Assembly: GCA_003152015.1 (NCBI GenBank)
Contig: PLZF01000112.1
Span: 1 to 41,217 of the forward strand
Length of the DNA stretch: 41,217 bases
Reading direction: 5' to 3'
Source: Acidimicrobiaceae bacterium
GTDB lineage: Bacteria > Actinomycetota > Acidimicrobiia > Acidimicrobiales > RAAP-2
Shown one piece after another: positions 33,062-41,114 of this stretch; the first letter of the stretch is position 1, and every line of letters starts with the position of its first letter. A program made the position numbers and the translations under genes. The notes under the pieces were generated by a model, which had not been told where the DNA came from, searched no databases, and saw nothing but the letters and a program-made list of their open reading frames with translations.

Positions 33062-34597
33062 TCAGTTGACCTGTCGTTCGTATCCCTCCCAATACGGAGC
33101 CCGCAGTCGGAACTTCTGAAGCTTTCCGGTGGCGGTACGCGGGAGTTGGTCGCGGAACTCCACCTGTTTCGGACACTTGTAACCGGCCAGAAGCGTCCGA
33201 CAGTGGGTCAGTACGTTCTCTTCGGTAATGATGACGCCGTCGTTGGTCACCACCAGGGCAGTGACCATTTCGCCCCACGTGTCGTGAGGGATGCCGATGA
33301 CCGCCACCTCTACCACGCCGGCCAGCGAGAAGATGGCATCTTCGACTTCGATGGAGGAGACATTTTCTCCTCCGGTGATGATGATGTCCTTCTTGCGGTC
33401 GAGAATCTGGAGGTGGCGTTCGTCATCCAAGAACCCGCCGTCCCCGGTATGGAACCACCCATCGGCCAAGGCCGTTTCGGTAGCTTCCGGCTGCTGCCAG
33501 TACCCCTCCATGATCGTGTTGCTGCGGGCCAGTACCTCGCCATCGGCACTAATCGAGAGCTCGGTCCCGAGGGCCGGCGCACCGGCCCTCGTCAGTTTCC
33601 GCGCCCGTTCGCCCGATGAGAGGTCGTCCCACTCGGCTCGTTGCCGATTGATGGTCAGAAGCGGCGCCGTTTCGGTCAACCCGTAGATCTGGATGAACTC
33701 CCATCCGAGTTCGGCTTCGACCCGTTCGATGGTACGGCTGGGGGGCGGGGCGCCGGCCACGATGATTCGGGTTTTGTCCCGACCCGGCACCGGTCCCTCC
33801 CAGGTGGGCAGTGCATCGAGAACGGCGTTGACCACTGCCGGCGCCGCACAGAGCAGCGTCACCCCGTGTCGCTCGACCCGGTGGAGGATTTCTGTGCCGT
33901 CCACTTTGCGGAGCACCACCTGGGGACAGGCCATACCGGTTGTCGCCCACGGCATACCCCATCCATTGGCGTGGAACATCGGCAGCGTGTGCAGATAGAC
34001 ATCGCGGTCGGAGACCTGGGTATGCCATCCGAACACGCTGGCATTGACCCAGCAGTTTCGGTGGGTGAGCTGCACCCCTTTGGGCCTGGCCGTCGTGCCC
34101 GAGGTGTAGTTGATGGTGGCGGTGGCCTCTTCGTCGCCGCCCCAGGACCGAGGATCCACTCCCGACGGGTAAAGGATCGGGTCGCTGTCGGCGCCGATGA
34201 CGAACCGGTGAGGGACGGTGATGTCGGCCAAGGCGTCTTCGAGTTCGGGATCGACCAATAACACCGATGCACCGGAGTGCTCCACGATGTAGGAGACCTC
34301 CGCCGGTGCCAGGCGGAAGTTGATGGGAACCAGCGTGCGCCCCCACCCGCATACTCCGGAGAACGCGGTCAGCAGCCTGGCCGAGTTGTGGGACACAATG
34401 GCCACCCGCTCGCCCGGCTCCACGCCCAACGCGTCGAGTCCGGCGGCCTGGGCCCGAGCCCGACTGGCCATCTCGGCAAAGGTCAACGTTCCCCACGAGG
34501 ATGCCGGTTGGTCAGGCTCATCGATGACAGCCTGACGTTCGGGGTACGCCGACTCGGCGCGATCGAGGAAGTCCCGCACGTTGAACTGAACGATCAC
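33062..34597 (-). CDS. Fatty acyl-CoA synthetase family (AMP-binding)
   Basis: A 511-residue ANL-superfamily ligase that activates a carboxylic acid with ATP and joins it to CoA. The P-loop NYTSGTTARPKGVQLTHR, acyl-pocket region LPMFHANGWGMPWATTGMAC, YGLTETAPL, hinge-Asp motif DGWFHTGDGGFLDDERHLQI and catalytic Lys in RTATGKLQKFRLR are all intact and ordered as in medium- or long-chain and aromatic acyl-CoA synthetases. The GTG start at 34597 follows an AAGAGG repeat, a good ribosome site at 7 nt. It is monocistronic. The substrate (fatty acid versus dimethylsulfoniopropionate-like or aromatic acid) cannot be decided from sequence alone. Confidence 0.9.
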   Translation of the reverse strand: MIVQFNVRDFLDRAESAYPERQAVIDEPDQPASSWGTLTFAEMASRARAQAAGLDALGVEPGERVAIVSHNSARLLTAFSGVCGWGRTLVPINFRLAPAEVSYIVEHSGASVLLVDPELEDALADITVPHRFVIGADSDPILYPSGVDPRSWGGDEEATATINYTSGTTARPKGVQLTHRNCWVNASVFGWHTQVSDRDVYLHTLPMFHANGWGMPWATTGMACPQVVLRKVDGTEILHRVERHGVTLLCAAPAVVNAVLDALPTWEGPVPGRDKTRIIVAGAPPPSRTIERVEAELGWEFIQIYGLTETAPLLTINRQRAEWDDLSSGERARKLTRAGAPALGTELSISADGEVLARSNTIMEGYWQQPEATETALADGWFHTGDGGFLDDERHLQILDRKKDIIITGGENVSSIEVEDAIFSLAGVVEVAVIGIPHDTWGEMVTALVVTNDGVIITEENVLTHCRTLLAGYKCPKQVEFRDQLPRTATGKLQKFRLRAPYWEGYERQVN

Positions 34598-34762
34598 CTC
34601 TTCACCTCTTCATTGGCCTTCATTTTCATTGCCTTCACTCACCCTGCCGATTCGTCTCGCCGATTCGTCTCGCCGATTTGCCTCCATTGAACCAAATGTC
34701 GGGGGCATGCGCTCTATCGGGTCGGTTCTGCTGTCATGGACGGCGGAACGAACGGGACTCGG

Positions 34763-34768
34763 TAACGT
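34763..34768 (+). promoter_or_regulatory. Leaderless -10 box (TAACGT) of the 2-hydroxyacid dehydrogenase
   Basis: TAACGT is followed after exactly 6 nt by ATG 34775, the same geometry as at fic, the antitoxin and alaC. Confidence 0.6.
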
Positions 34769-34774
34769 GCTGGC

Positions 34775-35695
34775 ATGCCTATTCCTCGCATAGCCGTTGG
34801 ACCCCGCGCCGGATCATTCGCCGTGAGCGCAGTCGAAAAAGGTGGAGGAACGGTCGTCGACATCGGGGATGAGCCCGACGCGTTGATCTGGCTCGATGCC
34901 GCTGACGTTGCCGGCCTGGCTGCCGCTTTGCAGGCAGCTCCCGAGGCGAAGTGGGTGCAGCTCCCCTTCGCCGGCGTCGAGCGGGTGGCCGAAGCCGGAC
35001 TGCTCAGCGACCAACGTCAATGGACCAGCGCCAAGGGCGCCTACGGCAAACCGGTGGCCGAGCACGCGCTGGCACTCGCCCTGGCCGGTTTGCGGGTTCT
35101 CCGGACCCGGGTTGAGGCGCGATCATGGGGGACTCCGGCCGGCACCAGCCTGTATGACCAAAAAGTGACCATCCTCGGTGGAGGCGGAATCACCCACTTC
35201 CTCTTGGAGCATTTGGCTCCGTTCGGGGTGGAGGCGACAGTGGTCAGGCGGCAGGTCGAGCCAGTGCCGGGGGCGGCTCGCACAGTCACCATGTCGGAGC
35301 TGCATGAGGTCCTTCCTGGCGCCCTGGTGGTGTTTCTGGCCCTGGCGTTGAGCCCGAGCACGACCGGGATCATCGGCGCGCCAGAGCTTGAGGTCATGGA
35401 CGAGGGGGCGTGGCTGGTGAACGTGGCCCGTGGGCGCCACGTGGACACCGACGCGCTGGTGGCGGCTCTCACATCGGGATCGATCGCCGGCGCCGCCCTC
35501 GACGTCACCGAACCCGAACCATTGCCCGACGGCCATCCCCTCTGGGAGCTGCCCAACTGCATCATCACTCCGCATACCGCCGACACCATCGAGATGATCC
35601 GCCCACTGTTGGGGGAGCGCATCCGGGCCAACGTGGAGCGGTATGCGGCCGGCCGGGAGCTCATTGGCCTGGTTGACCCGGTGGAGGGGTACTGA
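34775..35695 (+). CDS. D-isomer-specific 2-hydroxyacid dehydrogenase
   Basis: A 306-residue NAD(P)-dependent dehydrogenase of the D-2-hydroxyacid family. Catalytic residues are in place: Arg in LVNVARGRHVDTDALVAALT, Glu in LDVTEPEPLPDGHPLW, His in CIITPHTADTIEMI. The nucleotide-binding loop TILGGGGITHFLLEHLAPFG shows GGGGIT instead of the common GxGxxG. The N-terminal substrate domain is short (EAKWVQLPFAGVERV), so the protein is somewhat smaller than usual. Likely reactions are glyoxylate/hydroxypyruvate-type reductions; the physiological substrate is open. The start is set by the leaderless promoter. Confidence 0.87.
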   Translation: MPIPRIAVGPRAGSFAVSAVEKGGGTVVDIGDEPDALIWLDAADVAGLAAALQAAPEAKWVQLPFAGVERVAEAGLLSDQRQWTSAKGAYGKPVAEHALALALAGLRVLRTRVEARSWGTPAGTSLYDQKVTILGGGGITHFLLEHLAPFGVEATVVRRQVEPVPGAARTVTMSELHEVLPGALVVFLALALSPSTTGIIGAPELEVMDEGAWLVNVARGRHVDTDALVAALTSGSIAGAALDVTEPEPLPDGHPLWELPNCIITPHTADTIEMIRPLLGERIRANVERYAAGRELIGLVDPVEGY

Positions 35696-35747
35696 CGAGA
35701 TCCCTGCTGAGGGCAACGAAGCTGTTGACCAGGGGAAATGCTGGATA

Positions 35748-35763
35748 CCCGGAGATGTCCGGG
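35748..35763. terminator. Small hairpin after the dehydrogenase gene
   Basis: CCCGGA-GATG-TCCGGG forms a 6-bp stem with a 4-nt loop, 53 bp after the dehydrogenase stop and before the small Cys-rich gene. No U-tract; a weak terminator at most. Confidence 0.35.
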
Positions 35764-35796
35764 GGAGTCACACCCTCGGGTCAGGATGGCCCGGAC

Positions 35797-36108
35797 ATGG
35801 AACACACCCCAGCATCGTCAACCATAGGAGGCCGCATCGTGCCCATCGCCCCTACCCCCAGAGCATCTTGGGTCGCCCACCCGGCGGTCCGGACACTCCG
35901 GCCTTCTCCGCCGACGGCATTCACCATCGATTGCGCTGACTGCGAACATCAATCCACCTCGGTGTGCGACGACTGCGTGGTGAGCTTCATCGTGGATCGC
36001 CATCCCGAGGACGCGGTAGTGGTGGACGCCGACGAAGCCCGAGCCGTGCGCCTGCTCGAGCAGGCCGGCCTGGTTCCAGGTGTCCGTCACTCCCGTCGGG
36101 TGGGTTGA
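35797..36108 (+). CDS. Small conserved Cys4 (zinc-ribbon-like) protein
   Basis: 103 residues from ATG 35797, possibly shorter. The C-terminal 60 residues are the recognisable part: IDCADCEHQSTSVCDDCVVS gives a C-x2-C-x7-C-x2-C metal-binding knuckle, followed by FIVDRHPEDAVVVDADEARA and LLEQAGLVPGVRHSRRV. This small Cys4 protein occurs in many actinobacteria, with no assigned function. The N-terminal 40 residues (TPASSTIGGRIVPIAPTPRA) look variable, so the start is uncertain. It lies about 65 bp upstream of queG on the same strand and may be co-transcribed. Confidence 0.65.
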   Translation: MEHTPASSTIGGRIVPIAPTPRASWVAHPAVRTLRPSPPTAFTIDCADCEHQSTSVCDDCVVSFIVDRHPEDAVVVDADEARAVRLLEQAGLVPGVRHSRRVG

Positions 36109-36174
36109 TCCCACCCGAGACGGTCGGGTCCGGACTCCGATCACGCCCTATCGGGTGCCGTGCCAGCATGGTGC

Positions 36175-37344
36175 ATGCCCCAACCGGCCCCATCCGAAGA
36201 GAGCAGCGCCGTTATCGGCGATGGCCTGGCCGACGAGTTGGTGGCTATCGGCCGCAGCCATGGACTGGCAGCGGTTGGCGTAGCCGACGCCGATGTATTC
36301 ACCGATACTCTCGACGACCTCCTCGATCGCCGGAGCAAGGGCCTCAACGGGCAGATGCAGTTCACCTATCGAAATCCGGAGCGGTCCACCGATCCGAAGC
36401 GGATCCTTCCTGGTGCTCGGTCATTGGTAGTGGGCGCGTGGGGATACCGCCGGGAGGATGCAGCCCCCGACGTGGAACGGGGCTCTCGCTCACGCCCCCT
36501 GGCCAGGGTGGCCCGATATGCCCATCAGGACAACTACGCCGCGTTGCGCCAGGCGCTGTCCCCGGTGGCGGAACGGCTGAAGGCAGATGGCTGGCGGGCC
36601 ACCATCATCAGTGACGACAATGCATTGGTCGACCGGGCGGCCGCACACCGGGCCGGGCTGGGCTGGTTCGGCAAAAATTCCCTGCTGTTGCTTCCCGGTC
36701 TTGGATCGTGGTTCGTACTCGGTAGCGTGGTCACCGATGCCCCGTTGGGCTCTGCCCACGGCTCCGGATCCGGCTCCGCCCACGGCTCCGGCTCTGCCCT
36801 GGACCAGGGCCGCACACCGGATGCCCATGGCAGTGGCTGCGGCAGTTGCTCTCGCTGCATCACGGCCTGCCCCACCGGGGCGCTGGTTTCTCCCGGGGTT
36901 CTCGACGCCCGTCGGTGCCTGGCTTGGTTGGTACAGGCACCGGGCTCGTTCCCCGTGCAGTACCGGGACGCACTCGGCGACCGCATCTATGGATGCGACG
37001 ATTGTCAGCAGGTATGCCCGATCAACCGGCTGGCTGAACGCAAAGACCCACCCGCGCCCTCCGAGTCGGAGAGTGAAGCCGATGTCGACCTGCTCGGCCT
37101 GCTCGAGTCGAGCGATGCCGAACTGCTCGAACGGCATGGCCGTTGGTACATTGCCCGCCGCGACCCCCGATACCTGCGGAGGAATGCCCTGGTGGCTCTG
37201 GGTAACACCGGAGATGGGAACGACCCGGCCACCGAGCGAGTACTACGAGGTGCTCTCGATGACCCCGATCCGATGATCACCGAGCACGCGGCGTGGGCGG
37301 CACAGAAGCTGGGACGGGATGATCTGGTTGGTCGAGTGGCGTGA
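36175..37344 (+). CDS. queG: Epoxyqueuosine reductase with Gly-Ser-His insertion
   Basis: A 389-residue cobalamin- and 4Fe-4S-dependent enzyme that reduces epoxyqueuosine to queuosine in tRNA, the last step of the pathway. Landmarks: PERSTDPKRILPGARSLVV, the catalytic Asp region NALVDRAAAHRAGLGWFGKN, ferredoxin-type clusters CGSCSRCITACPTGALV and YGCDDCQQVCPINR, and a C-terminal HEAT-like tail (ARRDPRYLRRNALVALGNTG). Between VVTDAPL and the first cluster sits an unusual insertion with two 8-residue GSAHGSGS repeats, replacing the short conserved linker. ATG 36175 is preferred. The PimB-like gene starts within its stop codon (GTGA). Confidence 0.9.
   Translation: MPQPAPSEESSAVIGDGLADELVAIGRSHGLAAVGVADADVFTDTLDDLLDRRSKGLNGQMQFTYRNPERSTDPKRILPGARSLVVGAWGYRREDAAPDVERGSRSRPLARVARYAHQDNYAALRQALSPVAERLKADGWRATIISDDNALVDRAAAHRAGLGWFGKNSLLLLPGLGSWFVLGSVVTDAPLGSAHGSGSGSAHGSGSALDQGRTPDAHGSGCGSCSRCITACPTGALVSPGVLDARRCLAWLVQAPGSFPVQYRDALGDRIYGCDDCQQVCPINRLAERKDPPAPSESESEADVDLLGLLESSDAELLERHGRWYIARRDPRYLRRNALVALGNTGDGNDPATERVLRGALDDPDPMITEHAAWAAQKLGRDDLVGRVA
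36748..36791 (+). repeat. 24-bp tandem repeat in queG encoding GSAHGSGS
   Basis: The 20-mers GGCTCTGCCCACGGCTCCGG (36748) and GGCTCCGCCCACGGCTCCGG (36772) differ at one base and are 24 bp apart, in frame. They add a flexible Gly/Ser/His linker in front of the Fe-S clusters of QueG. Confidence 0.9.
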
Positions 37345-38483
37345 CCCACCTTCTCGTCACCAATGACTTCCCGCCCAAGGTGGGAGGGATCCAGGCCTAC
37401 CTATGGGAACTATGGCGGCGGATGGATCCCGAGACGTTCGTGGTCATTACCGCCTCGTCTGACCCGGGTAGCGAGCAGTTCGACCGCGAGCAGGCGGCCC
37501 GAGGTATCCGCATCGAGCGGGTTCCGGGTCGGATTCTGGTTCCGACCCCGGGGCTGGTTCGCCGCATCCGGGCTACCGCCCAACGGGTTGGCGCCTCACT
37601 GGTGGTGATCGACCCGGCATTTCCACTCGGGGTCATCGGGCCCCGGCTCGGCATCCCCTACGCAGTGGTCCTCCACGGTGCCGAGGTGGCCATTCCGGGA
37701 CGGCTCCCGGCCAGTCGTGAGTTGCTGGCCTCCACGCTGCGACACAGTGTCCTGGCCGTGTCGGCCGGCGGCTATCCGGCGGCCGAAGCCACTCGGGCGG
37801 TGCGGGGCCGAGGCATGCCTCCGGTGATCGAGATCCCTCCCGGGGTCGATCTGGAACGATTCCGCCCCCTGTCGGAGTCCGAGAAACTCGACGCCCGTAT
37901 CGACCTTGGGCTACCGACAGACGGACCCCTGGTGGTGAGCGTGAGCCGCTTGGTGCCCCGTAAGGGTATGGACATCCTGATCGACGCGGCCGCCGAGTTA
38001 CGCACCGCGGTTCCCGACCTGGTGGTGGCAATTGCCGGACGTGGCCGGGATCGGGATCGCCTGGCCGGCGAGATTGTCGAGCGGCAGGCCCCGGTCCGGC
38101 TGCTCGGCGGTGTATCCGATGACGATCTGCCCAGGTTGGTCGGAGCAGCCGACGTCTTTGCCATGCTTTGTCGTAACCGGTGGCTCGGCCTCGAAAGAGA
38201 GGGTTTCGGCATTGTGTTCGTCGAGGCCGCCGCCGCTGGAGTTCCCCAGGTGGCCGGAGATTCAGGGGGAGCCGGAGAAGCGGTCCTGGACGGGCTGACC
38301 GGGTCGGTGGTCAAGCGGCCCGCCGATGTCGCTACGGTGGTGCGGGCAATTGGAAAACTGCTGGACAATGATCAACTGCGACGTCGCATGGGGGATGAAT
38401 CCCGGCGTAGGGCGGAGGCATCCTTCGACTATGACCAGCTCGCCCCTAGGCTGGCCGCGGCACTTGCAGACGTGGAAGGCTAA
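37341..38483 (+). CDS. pimB: GT4 glycosyltransferase, PimB-like mannosyltransferase
   Basis: A 380-residue GT4 (GT-B) glycosyltransferase, co-linear with mycobacterial PimB (Rv2188c), which adds the second mannose to phosphatidylinositol monomannoside at the inner membrane face. Shared blocks: LLVTNDFPPKVGGIQAYLWE, the glycine-rich loop for the sugar nucleotide; IPPGVDLERFRP; SRLVPRKGMDILIDAAAELR; and the donor-site Glu block EREGFGIVFVEAAAAGVPQV with GGAGEAVLDGLTG. The start GTG overlaps the queG stop, so it is translationally coupled. It implies PIM- or lipomannan-like envelope glycolipids, but another GDP-mannose acceptor cannot be excluded. Confidence 0.85.
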   Translation: MTHLLVTNDFPPKVGGIQAYLWELWRRMDPETFVVITASSDPGSEQFDREQAARGIRIERVPGRILVPTPGLVRRIRATAQRVGASLVVIDPAFPLGVIGPRLGIPYAVVLHGAEVAIPGRLPASRELLASTLRHSVLAVSAGGYPAAEATRAVRGRGMPPVIEIPPGVDLERFRPLSESEKLDARIDLGLPTDGPLVVSVSRLVPRKGMDILIDAAAELRTAVPDLVVAIAGRGRDRDRLAGEIVERQAPVRLLGGVSDDDLPRLVGAADVFAMLCRNRWLGLEREGFGIVFVEAAAAGVPQVAGDSGGAGEAVLDGLTGSVVKRPADVATVVRAIGKLLDNDQLRRRMGDESRRRAEASFDYDQLAPRLAAALADVEG

Positions 38484-38530
38484 ACCCCGGTGTCGCATCA
38501 GACGTATCAACCCAAGCAGGAGGAATGAAC

Positions 38531-38974
38531 GTGGCGGAACTAGCCACCGAGCGCATGTTCGTGACGGCGCCCGCAGAACGGTGTTTCGCTGTCAGTAGTG
38601 ACATCGACGCCTATCCACAGTGGGCCGCGGATATCAAAGAGGTCACCGTCCACGACCGTGACGATCAAGGTCGTCCCCAGCTGGTCACGTTTCGCGCCGC
38701 CGCCTTTGGCCGGAGCACCAGCTACACCCTGTCCTACGACTACAGCGCGGCGCCGAACGTATTGTCGTGGGTGCAGACACGCGGTGATATCACTTCGAAA
38801 TTGGATGGGCGCTACGTCTTTGAGCCGACAGCCGACGGGGGGACAGAAGTTACCTATCACCTCGAAGTCGAGATGAAGGTGCCACTTCCGGGCTTCATCA
38901 AAATGCGGGCTCAGAGCCGCATCATGTCCATCGCCCTCCGGGATCTGAAAGTCCGGGTTGAGTCGTTAGCGTGA
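38531..38974 (+). CDS. SRPBCC family (START-like) protein
   Basis: A 147-residue helix-grip protein: LATERMFVTAPAERCFAVSS, IDAYPQWAADIKEVTVHDRD, LSYDYSAAPNVLSWVQTRGD, TEVTYHLEVEMKVPLPGFIK and a long C-terminal helix. Such actinobacterial START-like proteins bind hydrophobic ligands. AGGAGGA ends directly at an ATG at 38525 but lies 7 nt before an in-frame GTG at 38531, so I take the GTG as the true start. It follows the PimB-like gene by about 45 bp on the same strand; a role in lipid handling is plausible but unproven. Confidence 0.82.
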   Translation: MAELATERMFVTAPAERCFAVSSDIDAYPQWAADIKEVTVHDRDDQGRPQLVTFRAAAFGRSTSYTLSYDYSAAPNVLSWVQTRGDITSKLDGRYVFEPTADGGTEVTYHLEVEMKVPLPGFIKMRAQSRIMSIALRDLKVRVESLA

Positions 38975-39008
38975 TCGGGACAGGAGCCGGACTTACTTCA
39001 CGGGCGGC

Positions 39009-39710
39009 ATGAAGGTCGGCACCACACTTCCGCAGTTCCGCGACGAGGCGGACAGTGCTCTTGCCGCTGCCCTCCGGGCGGAGCAGGTCGGTCTCGATGG
39101 TGTGTTCTGTTTCGATCACCTGTGGCCGATGGGTCAACCCGGGCGCCCCGCCCTCTCCTCCGGGCCACTTCTTGGGGCATTGGCGGCGTCGACTTCTGTC
39201 ATTCACATTGGCACGTTGGTGGCGCGCATCGGATTGCTCCCTGACGATGTCTTGGTGGACGAGTTGGCCAGCTTGCACGCGATCTCGAATGGGCGACTGA
39301 TCGCCGGCCTGGGCACTGGAGACCACTTGAGCCGGGCGGAGAACCAAGCATTCGGGATCCCCTTCGAACCGGCCGAGGTGAGACGGGTCCGAATGGGAGC
39401 GGTGGCCGTTGCCGTCGAGGCCCGAGGGATACCGGTGTGGGTGGGGGGAGGACTTCCATCCACCACCGAGTTGGCTCGGACCGTCGGGGGAGCGGTGAAC
39501 CTGTGGGAGGCGGAGGCCACGCAGGTGGCCGGGATGACGGCGGCCGGGTACGAAGTGACCTGGGGTGGCCCGGTGGCAGGGAACGTCGTCCAGATCGAGG
39601 AGCGTCTACGCGAGTTGGCCGAAGCCGGGGCCACGTGGGCTGTGTGCGCCTGGCTCGACTCGCTCGACTCGCTCGAAGTGATTGCCGAGGCCGCCAACGC
39701 GATGCGCTGA
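39009..39710 (+). CDS. LLM class (F420-type) oxidoreductase, short form
   Basis: A 233-residue bacterial-luciferase-like protein, shorter than the usual 280-340. The N-terminal barrel segments are present: MKVGTTLPQFRDEADSALAA, GLDGVFCFDHLWPMGQPGRP, VIHIGTLVARIGLLPDDVLV and NGRLIAGLGTGDHLSRAENQ. The C-terminal part (GIPVWVGGGLPSTTELARTV; LRELAEAGATWAVCAWLDSL) is compact. The absence of the FMN-monooxygenase insertion suggests F420 as cofactor, as in actinobacteria generally. The substrate is unknown. It lies in a same-strand run between the SRPBCC and aminotransferase genes. Confidence 0.8.
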   Translation: MKVGTTLPQFRDEADSALAAALRAEQVGLDGVFCFDHLWPMGQPGRPALSSGPLLGALAASTSVIHIGTLVARIGLLPDDVLVDELASLHAISNGRLIAGLGTGDHLSRAENQAFGIPFEPAEVRRVRMGAVAVAVEARGIPVWVGGGLPSTTELARTVGGAVNLWEAEATQVAGMTAAGYEVTWGGPVAGNVVQIEERLRELAEAGATWAVCAWLDSLDSLEVIAEAANAMR

Positions 39711-39738
39711 GCGTGGCGGAGAGGTCTACACCCGCGGG

Positions 39739-39744
39739 TAGCCT
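39739..39744 (+). promoter_or_regulatory. Leaderless -10 box (TAGCCT) of alaC
   Basis: TAGCCT is followed after exactly 6 nt by ATG 39751, so the aminotransferase is probably transcribed separately from the upstream LLM gene and translated without a leader. Confidence 0.6.
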
Positions 39745-39750
39745 CTCAGC

Positions 39751-40953
39751 ATGGAGTTTCGCCGCATACTCGGACTGCCCCCTTACGTGTTCGCCACCAT
39801 GAACGACCTGAAGGCCGCAGCCCGTCACGACGGCAAAGACGTCATCGACCTGGGATTCGGCAATCCGGACCTGCCATCTCCGGACGTGGCGGTCGAGAAG
39901 TTGGCGGAAGCCGCTCATAACCCTCGCAACCATCGGTATTCGGCGAGCCGGGGCATCCCGAAGATCCGCCAGGCGATCTCTGATCTCTACCTCCGCAAGT
40001 TCGATGTGGCCATCGATCCTGAAACCGAGGTGGTCGCGACCATTGGTGCGAAAGAGGGATTGTCCCACCTGATGTGGGTTCTGGTCGGCCCGGGTGACAC
40101 CGCCCTGGTGCCGTCGCCGTCCTACCCCATTCATATCTACGCGCCCCTGTTTGCCGGTGCCGACGTTCGCCACGTCCGCCTAGACGGGCCTGGGGATGCC
40201 ACCAATGACCAACCCGGAGAAGCCTTCTTCGCAAATCTGATGGAGGCGTGGGAGTCGGCTTGGCCCAAGCCCCGGGTTATCGTGCTGTCCTTTCCCCATA
40301 ATCCGACGACGGAATGCGTCGACCTGGCATGGATGGCCCGCATCGTGGAGTTTGCCCGGGAACACGACATCGTGTTGGTCCACGACTTCGCCTACGCCGA
40401 TATTGCCTTCGACGGCTACCGGCCACCGTCGATTCTCGAAGTTCCCGGCGCCAAGGAAGTCGCCGTCGAGCTGTACACGATGACCAAGTCATTCTCGATG
40501 GCCGGGTGGCGGGTCGGCTTTATGGTGGGCAACGCCGAGATCGTGCAAGCGCTGACCAAGCTGAAGAGCTATCTCGACTACGGGATGTTTCAGCCCATCC
40601 AGATTGCCGCCATTGTGGCCATGAACGAAGCGCCGGACTATCCGAAGTACATCAACGAGTGTTATCAATCCAGACGGGATTCGCTCTGTGATGGAATGAA
40701 TCGCATCGGGTGGGAGATCACTCCGCCTCGGGGGACAATGTTCGTGTGGGCACCCATCCCCGAGCCGTACAAGGAGATGGGCTCTCTCGAATTTGCCAAG
40801 TTCCTCCTGAATGAGGCAGATGTAGCTACCTCACCAGGGGTGGGATTCGGCCCCGGTGGGGATGGTCACGTGCGGTTCGCGCTGATCGAGAACGAGCAGC
40901 GGACCGGCCAGGCAATTCGGAACATGCGCAAGGCCCTCACCCGACTCAACTAG
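39751..40953 (+). CDS. alaC: Glutamate-pyruvate aminotransferase, AlaC-like
   Basis: A 400-residue class I PLP aminotransferase, co-linear with E. coli AlaC over its whole length; it would interconvert pyruvate/alanine with glutamate/2-oxoglutarate. Landmarks: [92 protein letters not shown], Lys246 binding PLP in [20 protein letters not shown], and the substrate Arg in [20 protein letters not shown]. No damage is seen. The promoter sets the start. Related enzymes acting on other amino acids remain possible but less likely. Confidence 0.9.
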   Translation: MEFRRILGLPPYVFATMNDLKAAARHDGKDVIDLGFGNPDLPSPDVAVEKLAEAAHNPRNHRYSASRGIPKIRQAISDLYLRKFDVAIDPETEVVATIGAKEGLSHLMWVLVGPGDTALVPSPSYPIHIYAPLFAGADVRHVRLDGPGDATNDQPGEAFFANLMEAWESAWPKPRVIVLSFPHNPTTECVDLAWMARIVEFAREHDIVLVHDFAYADIAFDGYRPPSILEVPGAKEVAVELYTMTKSFSMAGWRVGFMVGNAEIVQALTKLKSYLDYGMFQPIQIAAIVAMNEAPDYPKYINECYQSRRDSLCDGMNRIGWEITPPRGTMFVWAPIPEPYKEMGSLEFAKFLLNEADVATSPGVGFGPGGDGHVRFALIENEQRTGQAIRNMRKALTRLN

Positions 40954-41049
40954 GAGCTCGATTGGCTAGTTTCGGCGGCGCGTCAATGCCGACCGGCATG
41001 TCGGAAGTCTTGGCGTGGATCGGCGCCCGTCGGGCATCGCACGGGCTTT

Positions 41050-41095
41050 TCCGGTCTGATCCGGGCCGATCCGGTCTGATCCGGGCCGATCCGGG
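41050..41095. repeat. 20-bp tandem repeat after alaC
   Basis: TCCGGTCTGATCCGGGCCGA occurs twice in succession (41050, 41070), followed by a partial third copy. Each copy is itself two similar 10-mers starting TCCGG. It is noncoding and lies between convergent genes. Confidence 0.85.
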
Positions 41096-41114
41096 AGGAG
41101 TGATCCTCACTCCT
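41096..41114 (-). terminator. Hairpin at the 3' end of the last gene
   Basis: AGGAGTGA-TCC-TCACTCCT is a perfect 8-bp stem with a 3-nt loop that includes the stop codon of the minus-strand gene. It also lies downstream of alaC, so it may serve both convergent genes. No U-tract. Confidence 0.55.
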
